DNA of 64,000 nt, from contig NZ_JACKUK010000016.1 in NCBI RefSeq assembly GCF_025822765.1, positions 500,486 to 564,485 on the forward strand. Reading direction: 5' to 3'. Source of the DNA: Mycobacterium barrassiae (lineage in GTDB: Bacteria; Actinomycetota; Actinomycetes; Mycobacteriales; Mycobacteriaceae). Of this stretch, positions 1-12,001 are shown piece after piece (position 1 is the stretch's first letter; the number at the start of each line of letters is the position of its first letter). Made by a program: the position numbers and the translations under genes. The notes beneath the pieces are model-generated. The model was not told the DNA's origin and made no database searches. It was given only the letters and a program-made list of their open reading frames with translations.

Positions 1-12
1 AACCTTAGGTGA

Positions 13-2056
<2,044 letters not shown>

Positions 2057-2060
<4 letters not shown>

Positions 2061-2698
2061 CGCGCTTTGTCCTCGCGTCGGCATCTCCCGGTCGCCGTAA
2101 AGTGTTGCGCCAGGCCGGAATTGATCCACTAGTCATCGTGTCCGGTGTGGACGAGGACGCCGTCATGGAGACCCTGGACCCGTCGGCGACGCCAACTGAG
2201 GTCACCACCGCTCTTGCATTGGCCAAGGCCGAGGCCGTCCTCGGACTCCTTGATGCCGCGGTCGCCGCGGATTGCGTTGTCATCGGCTGTGATTCGATGC
2301 TGTACCGCGACGGTCAACTGCGGGGCAAACCGGCGAACGCCGACGAGGCCCTACTGGCGTGGCAGGAGATGGCAGGCACCTCGGGTGAGCTTTTCACGGC
2401 CCACAGCGTGATTCGCTTGCAGGACAAGGCCATTACGTGGCGGGCCGCCGACGCCACCGTCACCGCGGTCAGGTTCGGACACCCCTCTCCCGCCGATCTG
2501 AATGCCTACGTCGGCAGTGGCGAGCCCATGGCGGTGGCGGGTGGCTTCACCCTCGACGGGCTGGGCGGATGGTTCGTCGACGCTGTCGACGGCGACCCGT
2601 CGTCGGTGATCGGCATCGGCCTGCCACTGATCCGACGACTGCTCGACGAGAAAGGCATCTCAATCGCGGACCTCTGGACCGCGAATCCGGTCACCTAG
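2057..2698 (+). CDS. Maf-family nucleotide pyrophosphatase
   Basis: Maf/HAM1-fold NTP pyrophosphatase, 213 aa, which hydrolyses non-canonical or modified nucleoside triphosphates. The N-terminal phosphate-binding motif [15 protein letters not shown] is clear, as are the GCDSM segment near residue 77 and the TAHSVIRL stretch of the family. The start ATG at 2057 overlaps the accE5 stop by four bases. An in-frame upstream extension to 1970 only shadows accE5. It sits third in an accD5-accE5-maf run, a conserved mycobacterial order, although no functional link to carboxylases is evident. Confidence 0.93.
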
Positions 2699-2742
2699 TC
2701 CGCGGCGAGCGTGCGTCCGCTGCGCAATTCCGGCCCGCTTTT

Positions 2743-2773
2743 CGCGGTGAGCGCACATTCGGCGCTCACCGCG
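2743..2773. terminator. hairpin downstream of maf
   Basis: Perfect 12-bp inverted repeat CGCGGTGAGCGC (2743-2754) and GCGCTCACCGCG (2762-2773) with a 7-base loop, in the 118-bp gap between maf and sseA. There is no T-tract, as is common for mycobacterial intrinsic terminators. Confidence 0.6.
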
Positions 2774-2816
2774 ACTCGCGGAGAGACGCGCGTACCGGCT
2801 GAGTAGGCTCGCAGTT

Positions 2817-3704
<888 letters not shown>

Positions 3705-3723
3705 GCGAACGAGCGATGTGCCG

Positions 3724-4134
3724 ATGACGATGCCCGCCGCCCTGGCCGAGGTGGTCTCCGAATTCCAGGAGATGCAGGGGCAGGACAAGCTGGCTCTGCT
3801 GCTGGAGTTCGCCGGCGAGCTGCCTCCGCTGCCCGCAGACCTCGAAGAGGCGGCGATGGAACCGGTGCCGGAATGCCAGTCGCCGCTGTTCCTTCACGTC
3901 GACGCCGCCGACCGCGACCACGTCCGGCTGTACTTCAGCGCACCTGCGGAAGCGCCGACGACGCGCGGCTTCGCCTCGATCCTGGCTCAAGGGCTCGACG
4001 AGCAGTCGGCCGATGACATCCTGGCCGTGCCCGACGACTTCTACAGCGATCTCGGGCTGGCCGCCTTGATCAGCCCGCTGCGGCTACGCGGCATGTCGGC
4101 GATGCTGGCGCGCATCAAGCGCCATCTGCGTTGA
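3724..4134 (+). CDS. SufE-like sulfur acceptor protein
   Basis: SufE/CsdE family, 136 aa. Such proteins accept persulfide sulfur from a cysteine desulfurase on a conserved cysteine; here it lies in the [11 protein letters not shown] motif at Cys51. The family C-terminus ([16 protein letters not shown]) is intact. The nearest co-directional neighbour is the rhodanese SseA rather than a desulfurase, so it may take sulfur from SseA or from a distant desulfurase (inference). ATG 3724 is chosen for fit to the family; an in-frame GTG at 3718 is an alternative. The sseA stop overlaps an out-of-frame GTGAGCGAA sequence. Confidence 0.9.
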   Translation: MTMPAALAEVVSEFQEMQGQDKLALLLEFAGELPPLPADLEEAAMEPVPECQSPLFLHVDAADRDHVRLYFSAPAEAPTTRGFASILAQGLDEQSADDILAVPDDFYSDLGLAALISPLRLRGMSAMLARIKRHLR

Positions 4135-4200
4135 GACCGGCGCCACACCGTGAACCGGTTAAGGGCACCGCGTCATCAGCAGCCCCGCGGAGTCTCCTAA

Positions 4201-6055
<1,855 letters not shown>

Positions 6056-6057
<2 letters not shown>

Positions 6058-6104
6058 TTTGTGTGCGTTGAGGAGCGCTCAGCGCTCGCGAACGCACACA
6101 AATC
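6056..6104. terminator. bidirectional terminator between accA3 and the convergent SDR gene
   Basis: GATTTGTGTGCGTT (6056-6069) pairs perfectly with AACGCACACAAATC (6091-6104), and an inner stem GAGCGCT/AGCGCTC (6073-6079, 6081-6087) extends it. The left arm begins inside the accA3 stop codon. It is palindromic, so it can serve both convergent genes; no T-tract. Confidence 0.8.
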
Positions 6105-6108
6105 GCCG

Positions 6109-6807
6109 TCAGTCGACCGTCACGAGACTGTTGCGCTGCAGCGGCGTGCCGAAGTAGGCGGCCTCGGGGTCGACGACGACGGACGTCGTGTTGTCGCCGT
6201 GCCGGGCCAGTGACTCGCGCGCCATCTGTTCGAACGAAATCTTCTCGGGCCCACCGATATTCACGACGGCGTTGAGCGGAACGGAGACGGCGGCGAGCGC
6301 GACCTCGGAGGCGACGCGGTCCGCCGCGATGGGCTGGATCAGCGCGTCGGGGACACGTACCTCGTCGCCGACCGTCAGCGATCCGGTGATGGCATCGGTG
6401 AACTCGGCGAACTGTGTCGCCCGCACAATGGTGTAGGGCAGGCCGGATTCGGTGAGCAACTTCTCTTGGGCGACCTTGGCGCGCATGTAGCCGCTGTGCG
6501 GCAGACCATCGGCACCGACGATCGACAGCACGACACAGTGGCCGACGCCCGCATTCTTTGCGGCGGCAACGATATTCGTAGTCGCCGTCGTGAAGAAGTC
6601 CAACACCGGCCCGTCCTCGAACGACGGGGAATTCGTGACGTCGACGAGCGCGGCGGCGCCCGCCAGCGACTCACCCAGCCCCTCACCGGTGAGCACGTCG
6701 ACACCGGAACCGCGGGCTGCGGCGACCACTTCGTGTCCGTCGGCCGCCAACAGCCCGACCACCTTGGTGCCGATCAGCCCACTGGCACCGATCACTGTGA
6801 TCTTCAT
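6109..6807 (-). CDS. NAD(P)-binding NmrA/atypical SDR-family protein
   Basis: Atypical short-chain dehydrogenase, 232 aa. The Rossmann motif GASGLIG is at residues 7-13, followed by a stretch typical of NmrA/NAD(P)H-quinone reductase-like proteins (VVLSIVGADGLPHSGYMRAK). The Tyr-x3-Lys pattern (YMRAK) is present, so catalysis is possible. Substrate cannot be read from sequence. It converges on accA3 and is transcribed alone; its start ATG lies 23 bases from the divergent GTG of the next gene. Confidence 0.85.
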   Translation of the reverse strand: MKITVIGASGLIGTKVVGLLAADGHEVVAAARGSGVDVLTGEGLGESLAGAAALVDVTNSPSFEDGPVLDFFTTATTNIVAAAKNAGVGHCVVLSIVGADGLPHSGYMRAKVAQEKLLTESGLPYTIVRATQFAEFTDAITGSLTVGDEVRVPDALIQPIAADRVASEVALAAVSVPLNAVVNIGGPEKISFEQMARESLARHGDNTTSVVVDPEAAYFGTPLQRNSLVTVD

Positions 6808-6829
6808 AGGCCATGCCTACCATCGGAGA

Positions 6830-7159
6830 GTGGAGCCCGTGGAAATTAATGCAGGTGCCTGGTATCTGCGCGCACCGCGGGACGACGAGCTGATCGACGA
6901 CCGCCCGGCACTCGCCTCGATGGGCGAGGAAGACCCCGACTACATCGCACGCTGCACCGCGCAGTGGGCGACGGACACCGGTTACACGTGGGCCGTCTGT
7001 GAACCAACCACCGGCGAGATGCTCGCCGAGGTACGGGTCGACCCGCGGGCCGCCACGTTGACCACCAGGGCGCGGGAGGGTCACGACGATGCCGCGGAGA
7101 TCGCCGAGCAATCCGTTCGCCGCTTCGCGTCGGCGATGCTCGGGCTGACGATCACCTGA
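6830..7159 (+). CDS. GNAT-like N-terminal fragment protein, function unknown
   Basis: 109-aa protein starting at GTG 6830. The INAGAWYLRAPRDDELIDDRPAL opening resembles, from memory, the first part of mycobacterial proteins with a RimJ-like acetyltransferase N-terminus, but the acetyl-CoA binding loop is absent, so no enzymatic function is claimed. WAVCEPTTGEMLAEV is the most conserved-looking segment. It has typical high-GC codon use and is divergent from the SDR gene. The 3' end overlaps the convergent MobA-like gene by eight bases. Confidence 0.65.
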   Translation: MEPVEINAGAWYLRAPRDDELIDDRPALASMGEEDPDYIARCTAQWATDTGYTWAVCEPTTGEMLAEVRVDPRAATLTTRAREGHDDAAEIAEQSVRRFASAMLGLTIT

Positions 7160-7703
7160 CCCGATCGGTATCCATGTCGATGTCGCGGCCGCTCGCCAGG
7201 TCGGCGCATTCCACCTCGACGACGTCGCGGCGTGCGGCGAGGAAGCGCCGAGCGCCCTCGTCGCCATGCAGGCCGTCCAGCAACTCGGCCCAGTACCGAT
7301 CAGCCACGACGACCGGGTGCCCGGGCACGCCGCCGTATACGGCCCTCGCCAGCCCCGAGGACGACGACCGCGCGGCCGCCAGCACCCGCATCACCACGTC
7401 GGCCCCCACATCGGGAGTGTCGACGGTGTGCAGCACCGCGAAGTCGCCATCGGCCGCGGACAGGCCGGCGCGCAATGAGGCGGATAACCCGTCTGACCAG
7501 TCGGTTGCGACGACGGCACGGGCGGGCGCAGGGACGTCGACGATCGCGGCGCCCAACACCACGATCACGTCGTCGCAACCGCCCCCGTGCAGCGCGGCGA
7601 CCGCGGATGCCAGCCATTCGCCTTGCGCGGCAAGTACTTTCGGCATGCCAAACCGCGTGCCCGCCCCCGCGGCGAGCAACACACCTGCCGTCGTTGGTGA
7701 CAT
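7152..7703 (-). CDS. MobA/MocA-like nucleotidyltransferase
   Basis: NTP-transferase fold protein of 183 aa. The signature LLAAGAGTRFGMPK (residues 9-22) binds the nucleotide, and the DTPDVG segment near the middle corresponds to the metal-binding aspartate of MobA/MocA proteins. Family members attach CMP or GMP to molybdopterin; the single-domain size best matches molybdenum cofactor cytidylyltransferase (MocA-like), but the substrate is inferred. ATG at 7703 is chosen over the longer in-frame reading to 7838, whose extra 45 residues do not resemble the family. Confidence 0.85.
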   Translation of the reverse strand: MSPTTAGVLLAAGAGTRFGMPKVLAAQGEWLASAVAALHGGGCDDVIVVLGAAIVDVPAPARAVVATDWSDGLSASLRAGLSAADGDFAVLHTVDTPDVGADVVMRVLAAARSSSSGLARAVYGGVPGHPVVVADRYWAELLDGLHGDEGARRFLAARRDVVEVECADLASGRDIDMDTDRVR

Positions 7704-7954
7704 GTCATCAGTTTGGTGCCGGTCGGCGGGCGAAACAAGCGTTGCCGGCACTTTGACCTGCAGTTGAGCCGTTCCGATTGTTAGTAGGCGCCACAGAGCG
7801 TAGGGTTCGATGCAGGTTGAGGTAACAGCCATCTGCAAACGTCATCGACGTGCAGGGCGGATAGCACCTCCTGCTTCGAGGCTTTCAATAGCGCAGGGCC
7901 AAATTTTTGACGTGAGCCACAGTACGAATCGCGTATTCACTGATGGAGTCACAT
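7704..7954. other. 251-bp divergent intergenic region
   Basis: Gap between the MobA-like gene (minus) and the STAS gene (plus). It holds AT-rich patches (near 7898-7912) that could be promoters, but I found no confident SigF or SigA match and no credible small gene. Short open frames here look random. Confidence 0.4.
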
Positions 7955-8398
7955 ATGTCCACTACGACAGATACCCGGCAGCCCGAGCCGGAAACCCCGA
8001 TCGAGCATGCCGATGCACATACGGCGCACTTCGCGACCCGATTGCTAGGACCGAACACCGCCGTGATCACGGCACAAGGCGAGATCGATGCCGCGAACGC
8101 ACAGGACCTGGTCGACTACGCGATGCAGCACGGCGATCGCATCGAGAACCTGGTACTCGACATGAGCGAAGTGGAATTCTTTGGCACCTCTGGCTTTTCG
8201 GCGTTGCACGCGCTGAACATCCGGTGTGCGGGAGAATCCATCAGATGGGCTTCGGTGCCAAGCGCGGCGGTCACGAGATTGCTCGAGATCTGCGACCCCG
8301 AGTCGGCCCTGCCGTTCTACGGCAGGCTGGACAGCGCGCTGTCCGCGGTTCAGGAGAAACGGCGGGCGTCACTCAAGCTGGTCTCGGAGGCGCGCTAG
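7955..8398 (+). CDS. STAS-domain anti-anti-sigma factor
   Basis: STAS-domain protein of 147 aa, related to SpoIIAA/RsbV and to mycobacterial anti-sigma factor antagonists. After a 25-residue disordered tail, the domain has the LDMSEVEFFGTSGFSAL motif, in which Ser79 (preceded by Thr78) occupies the position phosphorylated by RsbW-type kinases. It likely binds unphosphorylated to RsbW and frees SigF (inference from family and location). It is convergent with sigF, and the two coding regions overlap by 30 bases at their 3' ends. ATG 7955 is chosen over an ATG four codons upstream. Confidence 0.88.
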   Translation: MSTTTDTRQPEPETPIEHADAHTAHFATRLLGPNTAVITAQGEIDAANAQDLVDYAMQHGDRIENLVLDMSEVEFFGTSGFSALHALNIRCAGESIRWASVPSAAVTRLLEICDPESALPFYGRLDSALSAVQEKRRASLKLVSEAR

Positions 8399-9157
8399 CG
8401 ACTTCGCCAGCAGTCGGGACACGTGCATCTGGGAGATGCCGACGCGCTCCGCGATCTGTGTCTGCGTGAGCGATTCGAAGAATCGCAGCAACAGCACTGT
8501 GCGTTCGCGCTCTGGAAGCGCTTCGAGCAACGGCCGCAACGCTTCTCGGTTCTCGATCTGATCGAGTCCCAGATCGACGTCGCCGAGGGTGTCGGCGATC
8601 GCCGGGGCATCCTCGGTGCCGCTGCCGCCACTGTCGATCGACAGCGTGTTGTAGGAGCTGCCGGCCACCAGACCCTCGATGACCTCGTCTCGGTCCATGT
8701 CGAGCTCGGCGGCCAGCTCCGAGGCGGTGGGGGCACGCCCCAGCCGCTGCGACAGTTCCGCGGTCGCGGCGCCCAGCCGGAGGTGAAGTTCCTTCAGCCT
8801 GCGGGGCACCTTCACCGACCAACTGTTGTCCCGGAAGTGTCGGCGGACCTCTCCCATGATCGTCGGCACCGCGAACGAGACGAAGTCCGAACCGGCGTTC
8901 ACGTCGAACCGGATCACCGCGTTGACCAGGCCGACTCGTGCCACCTGGACGAGATCGTCGCGGGATTCCCCGCGTCCGTCGAATCGGCGGGCGATGTGGT
9001 CGGCCAGGGGCAAGCAGCGCTCGACGATGCGGTCCCGCTGCCGTTGGAAGGCCGCCGTATCTTCGGGTACGCCCTCGAGTTCGCGGAACATGTCGGCGAC
9101 ATCCGCGTACTCAGAGTTCGATCTCGACGACGAACCCTGTGACGTCGAGGGGCTCAC
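8369..9157 (-). CDS. sigF: RNA polymerase sigma factor SigF
   Basis: Group III sigma factor of the SigB/SigF/SigG type, 262 aa, controlling stationary-phase, envelope and stress genes in mycobacteria. Region 2 (about 45-120) contains DDLVQVARVGLVNAVIRFD and FVSFAVPTIMGEVRRHFRD. Region 3 (about 125-185) and region 4 (about 205-258, LLRFFESLTQTQIAERVGISQMHVSRLL helix-turn-helix) follow. Its ATG overlaps the rsbW stop (ATGA), giving coupled synthesis of sigma and anti-sigma. A SigF-type promoter (9932-9958, minus) lies upstream of rsbW, consistent with autoregulation. Confidence 0.97.
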   Translation of the reverse strand: MSPSTSQGSSSRSNSEYADVADMFRELEGVPEDTAAFQRQRDRIVERCLPLADHIARRFDGRGESRDDLVQVARVGLVNAVIRFDVNAGSDFVSFAVPTIMGEVRRHFRDNSWSVKVPRRLKELHLRLGAATAELSQRLGRAPTASELAAELDMDRDEVIEGLVAGSSYNTLSIDSGGSGTEDAPAIADTLGDVDLGLDQIENREALRPLLEALPERERTVLLLRFFESLTQTQIAERVGISQMHVSRLLAKSLARLRDQLE

Positions 9158-9588
9158 TGCAGCGAGCTCGCTCGCCTCGTCGTCATCGAAATCCCAAACA
9201 CCTGCCCTTCGTCAGGGCCCTGCCCGTCTTGGAAGGTCCGCACGTCGTCGGTCAGCGAGCTCAGCACATGCCAGCTGAAGCTTCCGGGGGCCAGGATGTC
9301 GGGACTCTTGCATGTCGTCGACGCGTGGATGACAACCGCGTCGTCCTGGGGGTCGACGACCAGCAACAGCGTCGCGTCCGGGACGGCGCACCGGATCAGC
9401 CGCGTGCATGCTTCGTCGACGGCCAGGCGCAGGTCGGCGACGGAGTCGAAGTCCAGATCCTCGTACGTGGCCACAGCGGCGACGAGCGTCCGAAGCACCG
9501 CAAGGTTTTCCAGTGTGGCGGCCACTCGGAGTTCGACCGACCCAGCTTTGCGTTGGTGCCCGTTGTTTGATTTAGCAACGTCGGCCAT
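9154..9588 (-). CDS. rsbW: anti-sigma F factor RsbW (UsfX)
   Basis: GHKL/HATPase anti-sigma factor of 144 aa that holds SigF inactive. The N-box helix reads LAVDEACTRLIRCAV: the asparagine usually found in the E-A-x-x-N pattern of RsbW/SpoIIAB kinases is Arg here. The G1-like and C-terminal segments are also loosely conserved, so kinase activity may be weak or altered. ATG 9588 has a good GGGAGG ribosome site about 4 bases upstream; longer in-frame extensions to 9933 look non-coding. First gene of the rsbW-sigF operon. Confidence 0.93.
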   Translation of the reverse strand: MADVAKSNNGHQRKAGSVELRVAATLENLAVLRTLVAAVATYEDLDFDSVADLRLAVDEACTRLIRCAVPDATLLLVVDPQDDAVVIHASTTCKSPDILAPGSFSWHVLSSLTDDVRTFQDGQGPDEGQVFGISMTTRRASSLQ

Positions 9589-9674
9589 TTGACCTCCCGG
9601 CAATGTTGAAGCGAGGTTACCCCAGGTCGAGTCCCAGTTACCCATGGACACATCCGGAGCCGGCCAAGGCCGAC

Positions 9675-9700
9675 GTGTGCCGAGTAGCGGGGCCGGGTAA
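9675..9700 (+). promoter_or_regulatory. candidate SigF-type promoter before the small membrane protein
   Basis: GTGT (9675-9678), 16-base spacer, GGGTAA (9695-9700), close to the mycobacterial SigF pattern GTTT-N15-17-GGGTAT with one mismatch per box. The downstream ATG at 9710 would give an almost leaderless transcript. Confidence 0.4.
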
Positions 9701-9709
9701 TCCACGGTT

Positions 9710-9877
9710 ATGAAGCAGGTGGAGTCGCACGGCCGGCTCGGCGACGCGAACCCGGGTGGCACCCGAGGCCTGCGTCGGATCATCGTCACGGCCGGGCTGG
9801 TGCTGGTTGGACTGATCTTGATCGTGGTGGCGATATACGCCGGGGCGTTCATCATCCTGGCGCCGATGATGCAGTGA
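9710..9877 (+). CDS. small single-span membrane protein (55 aa)
   Basis: A 55-residue open frame from ATG 9710 to TGA 9877. The first 24 residues are polar and basic, then one long hydrophobic helix (about residues 25-50, rich in Ile, Val and Leu) runs almost to the C-terminus, predicting a single-span inner-membrane protein with a cytoplasmic N-terminus. Third-codon positions are GC-rich like genuine genes here. It lies opposite to, and inside, the presumed leader of rsbW-sigF, and a near-match SigF promoter sits just upstream. Function unknown. Confidence 0.65.
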   Translation: MKQVESHGRLGDANPGGTRGLRRIIVTAGLVLVGLILIVVAIYAGAFIILAPMMQ

Positions 9878-9931
9878 CACCGAAGATGGGGCTGTCCGTG
9901 TTGGTTCGTGAGTCGGCATGGTCTGACATCC

Positions 9932-9958
9932 ATACCCTCACCTGGTCACGCGCCAAAC
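9932..9958 (-). promoter_or_regulatory. SigF-type promoter for rsbW-sigF
   Basis: On the minus strand GTTT (9958-9955), 17-base spacer, GGGTAT (9937-9932): both boxes match the mycobacterial SigF consensus. Transcription would start near 9925 and read into rsbW after a leader of about 340 bases that is antisense to the small membrane protein gene. Autoregulation of sigF from such a promoter is known in mycobacteria. Confidence 0.6.
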
Positions 9959-10975
9959 ATGCGGCTTCGACGTAGCCAGGTGCGCGGTCCCGGACTCCGC
10001 CGGGTGCGTAGGGGTCGCGGGTTCTCGTATTACTACCCCGACGGTTCGCCGGTCACCGACGAGGAGACGCTTGGCCGCATCAAGGACCTCGTGATCCCAC
10101 CGGCCTGGAAGAAGGTCTGGATCTGCTCATATCCCAATGGCCACATCCAGGCGGTCGGGACCGACGCCGCCGGCCGCAGGCAGTACCTCTACCACCAGAA
10201 ATGGCAGGAGGAACGCACCGAGGAGAAGTTCGACCGCGCACTGCACATGTCCGCAGCACTACCCGAGATGCGTCAGCAGATCGCCTCGGACCTGCGTGGC
10301 CGCGGACTCACCCGAGACCGCGTGATCGCGCTGGCACTGCAGCTGCTCGATCTCGGATACTTCCGATCGGGGTCAGAACAATACGCCGAGGAGAACAACT
10401 CGTTCGGCCTTGCGACACTGCTCTGCGAACACGTGACGCTTGCGCAGGACGCCGTCGAGTTCGACTATCCGGCCAAGAGCGGGGTGCGCCGGACCCTCAA
10501 GATCGAGGACTCCGAGGTGGTGCGATCGGTGCGAGCGCTGATGCGCAGACCCGATCGCACCGAGCGGTTGCTGGTGTGCCGCAACGGTTCCGGCTGGGCC
10601 GAACTGCACGCCGACGATCTCAATGGCCGCTTCAAAGAGCTTGTCGGCGACGAGTACACGGTCAAGGATCTGCGCACCTGGCACGGCACGGTCCTGGCGG
10701 CGGCGGCATTCGTCGACGCCGATCCGCCGGCGAACAAATCGGTGATCAAGCGGGTGGAATCGGCTGTCATGAAGGAGGTCGCCGAGGAACTCGGCAATAC
10801 CCCCGCGGTGGCCCGGGGGTCCTACGTCGACCCCCGCGTCGTGGAGGGATATGAGTCCGGCCTCACGATCGCCGCCGCCGCCCGGCGCGCCGCGAAAACC
10901 AAAGCAGTGGACAAGCGCCAGGCAATTCTGGACAGCGGCACCGCACGGTTGATCCGCAAGGTCGCGAAGGGCTAG
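9959..10975 (+). CDS. DNA topoisomerase type IB
   Basis: Poxvirus/eukaryote-like type IB topoisomerase of 338 aa, relaxing positive and negative supercoils through a 3'-phosphotyrosine intermediate. The N-terminal domain has GFSYYYPDGSPVTDEETLGRI and IPPAWKKVWIC; the catalytic domain contains KDLRTWHGT (catalytic Arg/His region) and the SYVDPRV motif with the nucleophile Tyr289. The enzyme is known in several fast-growing mycobacteria but, from memory, absent from M. tuberculosis. ATG 9959 is chosen because the upstream extension to 9908 lies over the minus-strand SigF promoter and does not look like the family. Confidence 0.93.
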   Translation: MRLRRSQVRGPGLRRVRRGRGFSYYYPDGSPVTDEETLGRIKDLVIPPAWKKVWICSYPNGHIQAVGTDAAGRRQYLYHQKWQEERTEEKFDRALHMSAALPEMRQQIASDLRGRGLTRDRVIALALQLLDLGYFRSGSEQYAEENNSFGLATLLCEHVTLAQDAVEFDYPAKSGVRRTLKIEDSEVVRSVRALMRRPDRTERLLVCRNGSGWAELHADDLNGRFKELVGDEYTVKDLRTWHGTVLAAAAFVDADPPANKSVIKRVESAVMKEVAEELGNTPAVARGSYVDPRVVEGYESGLTIAAAARRAAKTKAVDKRQAILDSGTARLIRKVAKG

Positions 10976-11017
10976 CAAGCCAGGTGTCGTTGAATCTAAA
11001 AACTCAAGCGCCGAACC

Positions 11018-11042
11018 GTTTTCGGATCTGCGGCAAGGGTAT
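11018..11042 (+). promoter_or_regulatory. SigF promoter of the small acidic protein gene
   Basis: GTTT (11018-11021), 15-base spacer, GGGTAT (11037-11042): exact match to the mycobacterial SigF consensus, in an otherwise untranslated gap. The predicted start site is a few bases before the ATG at 11054, so the mRNA would be nearly leaderless. Confidence 0.75.
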
Positions 11043-11053
11043 CCTCGAACATC

Positions 11054-11260
11054 ATGCGCGAAAGCACAGACCTTCCCGACGACGTGCCCCTGGCCGATGC
11101 CGCTGAGCAACTGCGTCCGGTCCGTGAACCGGACCTGGATGACGAGGCATCAGCTGAGCCGCCGACCGAACCGCCGCTGGAGGTCACCCCTGCCGACTGG
11201 CAGGAGCAGCTGGAGGTGGTCGAAGTCGACCCCGACGAGTTCTCACCCGACGAGGGATAG
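11054..11260 (+). CDS. small acidic protein, function unknown
   Basis: 68-aa, strongly acidic, proline-containing protein with no hydrophobic segment, cysteine or recognised domain; many Asp/Glu are spread along the chain (residues such as PDLDDEASAEPP and VEVDPDEFSPDEG). It looks intrinsically disordered. A perfect SigF promoter lies directly upstream, so it is likely a general-stress protein of the SigF regulon (inference). No homology-based function can be offered. Confidence 0.75.
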   Translation: MRESTDLPDDVPLADAAEQLRPVREPDLDDEASAEPPTEPPLEVTPADWQEQLEVVEVDPDEFSPDEG

Positions 11261-11282
11261 GTCTCAGCGTCCGCACTGGAGC

Positions 11283-11307
11283 GTTTACCACCGGCGCGCT
11301 CGGGTAC
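11283..11307 (+). promoter_or_regulatory. SigF promoter of the CsbD-like gene
   Basis: GTTT (11283-11286), 15-base spacer, GGGTAC (11302-11307). Differs from the SigF consensus only in the last base. It lies about 80 bases before the csbD-like ATG, a family known to be SigB/SigF controlled. Confidence 0.7.
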
Positions 11308-11392
11308 CCACCGGTTGCGGGAGATTTCCCCGTGGCCCCCGCTGGAGAAAAGTGGGCACGGCCAATCCACTGCAAATAGCGGAAAGGCAACT

Positions 11393-11632
11393 ATGACCGA
11401 GAAGAACAGTGGTCCCGAAGAAGGCATCAAGGGCGCCGTCGAGGACGTGAAGGGTAAGGCCAAGGAAGCGGTTGGCACCGTGACCGGGCGTGACGACATG
11501 GTCCGCGAAGGCAAGGCCCAGCAGGACAAGGCCGATGCGCAGCAGGATGCGGCGCAGAAGGAAGCCGAGGCCGAAGCCGCTCGCGGTGGCGCCAAAGCTG
11601 CTGAGAAGCGCCAAGAGGCCGAGCAGCGATAG
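11393..11632 (+). CDS. CsbD-family stress protein
   Basis: CsbD-like general stress protein of 79 aa. The N-terminal half has the family pattern GIKGAVEDVKGKAKEAVGTVTGRDD; the C-terminal half is a highly charged Ala/Gln/Lys/Glu helix (residues 45-79). CsbD proteins are small, abundant, cytoplasmic and induced by SigB/SigF; biochemical role unknown. ATG 11393 follows a purine-rich GGAAAGG site. A SigF-type promoter precedes it and a strong terminator follows at once, so it is a single-gene transcript. Confidence 0.9.
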   Translation: MTEKNSGPEEGIKGAVEDVKGKAKEAVGTVTGRDDMVREGKAQQDKADAQQDAAQKEAEAEAARGGAKAAEKRQEAEQR

Positions 11633-11647
11633 GAAGACCTAACGCGG

Positions 11648-11680
11648 AAGGGCCCAGCCGATTCGTTCGGCTGGGCCCTT
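11648..11680. terminator. strong intrinsic terminator between csbD and usfY
   Basis: Perfect 14-bp stem AAGGGCCCAGCCGA (11648-11661) and TCGGCTGGGCCCTT (11667-11680) with a 5-base loop, followed by TT. It has a short T-run on the plus strand (and A-run at the other end), so it can end both convergent transcripts. Confidence 0.9.
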
Positions 11681-11692
11681 TTCGTGTGGTGT

Positions 11693-12001
11693 CTAACTGC
11701 TGGGCCGTTGCCGCAGCGCATCGGGATGCTCTGCGTACCAACGGTCTTCGATCCGACGCACCCGCAGGTGTTCGATCAGCAGCCAGCCGCCGCCGACGAT
11801 GAATCCCGCAACGGCCACGGACGCCAGCGTCAGGCCGACATCCTGATGACGCGTGGCGAACGCCGCCAAGCACGAGACAAACAGCACAAGGGCCACCCCG
11901 ATCACGATGAGCCCCGGCATGATCTTGTTGTCCTTCATCGACTCCCCGGCGTGCGGGCGCGTTGTCCTGGCGTGGTCAACGGGATCTTTCGGGCCTTTCA
12001 T
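11693..12001 (-). CDS. usfY: UsfY-like membrane protein
   Basis: 102-aa protein with the mycobacterial UsfY pattern: KDPVDHARTTRPHAGES near the N-terminus, two transmembrane helices (about residues 26-48 and 55-78), and a cytoplasmic RRIEDRWYAEHPDALRQR tail. In M. tuberculosis usfY lies upstream of rsbW-sigF; here it is in the same neighbourhood but separated by several genes. The ATG at 12001 follows AAGGAG with good spacing; the longer in-frame reading to 12097 lacks support. Function unknown. Confidence 0.85.
   Translation of the reverse strand: MKGPKDPVDHARTTRPHAGESMKDNKIMPGLIVIGVALVLFVSCLAAFATRHQDVGLTLASVAVAGFIVGGGWLLIEHLRVRRIEDRWYAEHPDALRQRPSS

Noticed and set aside
9589-9933. N-terminal extension of rsbW
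   Set aside because: The added segment does not resemble the family; the ATG at 9588 has a good ribosome site and the right length.
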